17,312 nt of DNA, from the NCBI GenBank assembly GCA_016296435.1, contig JAEDJI010000016.1, positions 1-17,312 of the forward strand, in the 5' to 3' direction. The stretch comes from Bacilli bacterium. GTDB taxonomy: Bacteria; Bacillota_I; Bacilli_A; RF39; UBA660. The notes beneath the pieces were generated by a model. The model searched no databases, was not told where the DNA came from, and saw only the letters and a list, made by a program, of their open reading frames with translations. Of the stretch, positions 14,727 through 17,312 are shown piece after piece. Within the stretch, counting starts at the first letter, position 1; each line of letters begins with the position of its first letter. The translations under genes were made by a program, and so were the position numbers.

Positions 14727-15026
14727 TCACATCAATCCAGACATCATATTAGAATATTTTCCCATTTTTTCAGCAGTAGTTTTATTCACTTTTAAAAATG
14801 CATCATTCATAGCTAAAACAATCATATCTTCTAACATAGAAATATCATCACCTAAATCAGAAACATAAGAAGAAATTTTAACACTTAAAACCTCTTTTTT
14901 TCCATTAACCATAACCTTAACTAATGAACTGCTTCCTTCAAAAGTAGAATTATCAATTTCATTTTTAATATTTGTAATTTCTTTTTGCATAGCTTGCGCT
15001 TGTTTCATTAAATTTTGCATATTCAT
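14727..15026 (-). CDS. ybaB: YbaB/EbfC family nucleoid-associated protein
   Basis: This small DNA-binding protein is about 99 residues. It has the family start MNMQNLMKQAQAMQKEI, a helical N-terminal arm, a central strand with VKVMVNGKKEVLSVKIS, and a C-terminal helix with LEDMIVLAMNDAFLKV. The family forms dimers that bind DNA. ATG follows AGGAGG by eleven bases, and the gene starts 15 bases after dnaX. Length and context are as expected. Confidence 0.95.
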   Translation of the reverse strand: MNMQNLMKQAQAMQKEITNIKNEIDNSTFEGSSSLVKVMVNGKKEVLSVKISSYVSDLGDDISMLEDMIVLAMNDAFLKVNKTTAEKMGKYSNMMSGLM

Positions 15027-15041
15027 AATTATCCATTCCTC

Positions 15042-16658
15042 CTATTTTAATTCAACAATATCATCACCAAATAACGAAGTAGCCAATACTTCACTATTAT
15101 TATTCATAGTATCACAAGAAGAAACCTCATTATCATCAACCTTTGCATCTTCTTCAATATAACTATAAACAATTCCATTTCGTGTTTTTTTAATATAATC
15201 ATTTTTCAATTTATCCCAATCTGAATCATTAACAAAAACAAGTTTATAGTTAGAATTCATAATATCATTAAAAACAGATTCAATATCAGAAATATTATTA
15301 TCAACATTCTTAAGAATAGAATCATACTTAACAGATAAAATTAATTCATACTTACCTGCAACTCTTAAAGTACTATCAAGTAAATAAGAAATAAACAAAG
15401 AATTCTTTGAATCAGAAACTACTTTAGAAAATAAAACCCATTTTATTCTTAAATCATTTAAAAGACTCTTGTCAGCCAACGCAAAAGCATTATTAATTCT
15501 GACATCTTTATTATAACACACTTTATAAGATTCGACCACATCTTTAACAACATCAGCATCGTTATTACTAGAAACAACATCTTCCTTTTTAACAGACAAA
15601 TTACCATTATTAACATCAACACAAACATTTGTTTTATTTTTAAATAATTTATTAACAATTTCAATAATTCCTACTTCAAAAATAATTTTCTTATTACTAC
15701 TCTTTTTTAATAATATATCTAAATCATTTAATTCAATAATTAAATTATAAATAGAATTAAAACTACCATTATCTTCTGCAACCAAACAAGACTTAAGATA
15801 TTCCATAAAACTTTCCAATAAAATAACGACATCCTTTCCTGAATTTTCCAATTCAGTTAAAAGAATTAAAATATTAGAAATATCACAATTAAAAATATAA
15901 CTAGCAAGGGACTTTAAACACTCATCATTTACAATTCCTTTCAAAGTATAATAATCATCAACAGTAATTTTATCTGAATAAGAAACCAACTTATCCAACA
16001 TACTAATAGAATCTCTCATTCCACCATCACTATATTTTGCAATTAAATTCAAAACCTTTGCATCAATATTAATATTTTCACAATCTACAATATATTTTAA
16101 TTTATTAACAATTTCAGTATCTGAAATACGTTCAAAATTAAAGCATTGACACCTTGAAATAATTGTTTCTGGAATTTTATAAAATTCTGTAGTTGCTAGT
16201 ATAAAAATAACGTGAGCAGGAGGCTCTTCAAGAGTTTTTAACAAAGCATTAAAAGCTTCAGTAGATAACATATGTACTTCATCAATGATATAAACCTTAT
16301 ATTTTGAAATACTTGGCATTAAATTAATACTATCTCTAATTTTTCTAATTTCTTCAACGCCATTATTTGAAGCAGCATCCATTTCAATAATATCAGGGTT
16401 ATTTTTTTTATTAAAAGAAACACAACTATCACATTCATTACAAAAAGTAAAACCATTCAAATTAAAACAATTAATAGTTTTAGCTATTATTTTTGCCAAA
16501 CTAGTCTTACCAGTACCTCTTGGACCAGCAAATAAATACGCATGAGAAACACATCCCTTAGCAATGGAATTTTTAAGTATTTTAATAATATAATTTTGCC
16601 CAGCAACCTCATCAAAACAGGTTGGTCTATACTTTCTATATAAAGCTAAATAAGCAAT
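15042..16658 (-). CDS. dnaX: DNA polymerase III gamma/tau subunit, ATT start
   Basis: DnaX is the ATPase of the clamp loader. The 538-residue product shows YRKYRPTCFDEVAGQ (about 7-21), Walker A GPRGTGKTS (45-53), a four-Cys zinc module (Cys64, 73, 76 and 79), Walker B YIIDEVHML, LLKTLEEPP, the sensor ISRCQCFNF, and collar helices to about residue 335. A divergent C-terminal tau part follows. No ATG, GTG or TTG lies in frame between the upstream TGA and Walker A. The first conventional candidate (TTG, 16499) would start right after Walker A. ATT at 16658 sits seven bases after a GGGGG(TG) site and at the expected family start (AYLALYRKYRP), so I take ATT as initiator. An in-frame A AAA AAG occurs at 15702-15708. 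Confidence 0.93.
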   Translation of the reverse strand: MAYLALYRKYRPTCFDEVAGQNYIIKILKNSIAKGCVSHAYLFAGPRGTGKTSLAKIIAKTINCFNLNGFTFCNECDSCVSFNKKNNPDIIEMDAASNNGVEEIRKIRDSINLMPSISKYKVYIIDEVHMLSTEAFNALLKTLEEPPAHVIFILATTEFYKIPETIISRCQCFNFERISDTEIVNKLKYIVDCENINIDAKVLNLIAKYSDGGMRDSISMLDKLVSYSDKITVDDYYTLKGIVNDECLKSLASYIFNCDISNILILLTELENSGKDVVILLESFMEYLKSCLVAEDNGSFNSIYNLIIELNDLDILLKKSSNKKIIFEVGIIEIVNKLFKNKTNVCVDVNNGNLSVKKEDVVSSNNDADVVKDVVESYKVCYNKDVRINNAFALADKSLLNDLRIKWVLFSKVVSDSKNSLFISYLLDSTLRVAGKYELILSVKYDSILKNVDNNISDIESVFNDIMNSNYKLVFVNDSDWDKLKNDYIKKTRNGIVYSYIEEDAKVDDNEVSSCDTMNNNSEVLATSLFGDDIVELK

Positions 16659-16663
16659 AATAT

Positions 16664-16670
16664 CACCCCC
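16664..16670 (-). promoter_or_regulatory. Ribosome binding site deciding the dnaX ATT start
   Basis: GGGGGTGAT on the minus strand matches the anti-Shine-Dalgarno complement GGAGGTGAT at all but one base. It leaves seven bases before ATT at 16658. The adjacent ATT at 16661 would be only four bases away, and GTG or TTG codons nearby are out of frame. Confidence 0.75.
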
Positions 16671-16685
16671 AAAAATACTATAACT

Positions 16686-16714
16686 ATTGTATCAAATAAA
16701 ACAAACAAAGTCCA
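16686..16714 (-). promoter_or_regulatory. Probable promoter of the dnaX operon
   Basis: TGGACT (16709-16714, four of six matches to TTGACA) and TACAAT (16686-16691, five of six to TATAAT) lie 17 bases apart. Transcription would start about eight bases before the dnaX ribosome binding site. Confidence 0.6.
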
Positions 16715-16746
16715 TGACATAATGTAATTATTTAATAACAACCAAA

Positions 16747-16762
16747 TGTTTCACGTGAAACA
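16747..16762. promoter_or_regulatory. parS site 1 (ParB binding)
   Basis: TGTTTCACGTGAAACA is a perfect 16-bp palindrome, identical to the bacterial parS consensus bound by ParB (Spo0J) for chromosome segregation. Confidence 0.95.
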
Positions 16763-16809
16763 TATATAAAACTACTTATTAACAATTTAATATTATCTAT
16801 ATTTTAAAT

Positions 16810-16833
16810 AAATTATTTCCCGGGAAATAATTT
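16810..16833. promoter_or_regulatory. Noc-binding site 1 in a 24-bp palindrome
   Basis: ATTTCCCGGGAAAT (16815-16828) matches the Bacillus Noc site consensus. It is extended by five more palindromic bases on each side. Noc, a ParB paralogue, binds such sites to block division over the nucleoid. The CCCGGG core is striking in such AT-rich DNA. Confidence 0.85.
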
Positions 16834-16947
16834 GCAGACTGATTTTTGTACCAACAACACATTTTTAAGAAGATAACTAATTAATACAAATATATAAAAT
16901 AAATTAATAATAAATTTCTTATATTTAAATATAAATAAATAATTCAA

Positions 16948-16963
16948 TGTTTCACGTGAAACA
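16948..16963. promoter_or_regulatory. parS site 2 (ParB binding)
   Basis: A second perfect copy of TGTTTCACGTGAAACA closes unit 1; its flanks differ from those of site 1. Confidence 0.95.
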
Positions 16964-17056
16964 TTAATAATAATTTATAATAAAATTAAGATTAAAACAT
17001 TTAAATTAAGTTAAAAAAAATATAATTTACTCACAAATACTAATAAAGAAAGTATA

Positions 17057-17072
17057 TGTTTCACGTGAAACA
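17057..17072. promoter_or_regulatory. parS site 3 (ParB binding)
   Basis: A third perfect TGTTTCACGTGAAACA, opening unit 2 with the same right flank as site 1. Confidence 0.95.
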
Positions 17073-17119
17073 TATATAAAACTACTTATTAACAATTTAA
17101 TATTATCTATATTTTAAAT

Positions 17120-17143
17120 AAATTATTTCCCGGGAAATAATTT
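17120..17143. promoter_or_regulatory. Noc-binding site 2 in a 24-bp palindrome
   Basis: An identical copy of Noc site 1, core ATTTCCCGGGAAAT at 17125-17138, 52 bases after parS site 3. Confidence 0.85.
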
Positions 17144-17251
17144 GCAGACTAATTTTTGTAACTACAATACATTTTTCAGAAGGTAAACTAATTAATATAA
17201 ATATATAAAATAAAATAACAATTTTTATATTTATATATAATACTAATTTAA

Positions 17252-17267
17252 TGTTTTACGTGAAACA
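17252..17267. promoter_or_regulatory. parS site 4, one mismatch
   Basis: TGTTTTACGTGAAACA differs from the consensus by one base (C to T in the left half), so the palindrome is broken at one pair. It is probably still bound, perhaps more weakly. Confidence 0.85.
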
Positions 17268-17312
17268 TTTATTTACTACTTACCTCTTATATTCCTAAAA
17301 AAATTAGATAAC

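Larger units (their letters stand above)
16746..16963. repeat. Tandem unit 1 of the parS-NBS-parS array
   Basis: This unit holds parS, a Noc site 52 bases later, and a second parS after another 119 bases. Bases 16746-16840 are identical to 17056-17150 (95 bp). The remainder is similar but diverged with small indels. No gene is visible on either strand of 16715-17312 beyond these sites. Confidence 0.9.
17056..17267. repeat. Tandem unit 2 of the parS-NBS-parS array
   Basis: This unit starts 310 bases after the start of unit 1. Bases 17056-17150 are identical to unit 1; beyond this the match weakens (ATTTTTGTA is shared, then substitutions and indels). It ends in the one-mismatch parS. Confidence 0.9.

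Noticed and set aside
14232..14795. Open plus-strand frames opposite recR and ybaB
   Set aside because: They are antisense to two highly conserved genes and carry no domain or ribosome binding site.
16715..17312. Replication origin (DnaA-box cluster) in the AT-rich end
   Set aside because: I found no TTATCCACA or one-mismatch cluster; only weak TTATTAACA-like strings, so oriC itself is not supported here.
1..17312. CRISPR array, insertion sequence, prophage, tRNA or rRNA genes
   Set aside because: No regularly spaced short repeats, transposase or integrase motifs, or recognisable tRNA/rRNA sequences were seen on either strand.

Overview
The window looks like the chromosome of a very AT-rich, low-GC Gram-positive bacterium of the Bacilli or a related uncultured gut lineage. 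I infer this from Bacillus-like synteny (dnaX-ybaB-recR-bofA-holB-ricT, then pth-mfd-spoVT, metG, tatD, a yabE-like gene), a methionine T-box leader, strong AGGAGG-type ribosome binding sites, and SpoVT and BofA relatives. TGA is used as a stop (the sipW-like gene, its upstream neighbour and spoVT all end in TGA), so this is not the mycoplasma code. Every gene I can support lies on the minus strand, so the window reads from right to left.

Right end (16671-17312): a gene-free, extremely AT-rich stretch holding three perfect copies and one single-mismatch copy of the ParB site parS (TGTTTCACGTGAAACA). It also holds two perfect copies of the Noc nucleoid-occlusion site (ATTTCCCGGGAAAT), each in a longer palindrome. 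They sit in two tandem units of about 215 bp, each parS-NBS-parS, with 95 bp identical between units. All genes point away from this end, which suggests it faces the replication origin.

Centre-right (8451-16658): one tightly packed housekeeping operon with overlaps or small gaps, dnaX-ybaB-recR-bofA-holB-ricT-pth-mfd. It has a promoter upstream of dnaX and a terminator over the mfd stop codon. dnaX appears to start at an ATT codon behind a strong ribosome binding site; starting at any later conventional codon would remove the Walker A ATP-binding loop.

Centre (4359-8375): spoVT; then a methionine T-box riboswitch with its own promoter, antiterminator and terminator controlling metG; a 52-codon membrane-protein gene; tatD; and a membrane-anchored protein with a divergent 3D-like domain.

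Left (1-4284): a SipW/TasA-like secretion module. One transcription unit encodes two TasA/camelysin-like secreted proteins. The next encodes a third, divergent relative with a cytoplasmic extension, a SipW-type Ser/His signal peptidase, and two unrecognised membrane proteins. Both units have good sigma-A type promoters and intrinsic terminators. The likely product is a surface or matrix structure processed by the dedicated peptidase. This is the part most likely to hold undescribed biology, together with the parS/Noc array.
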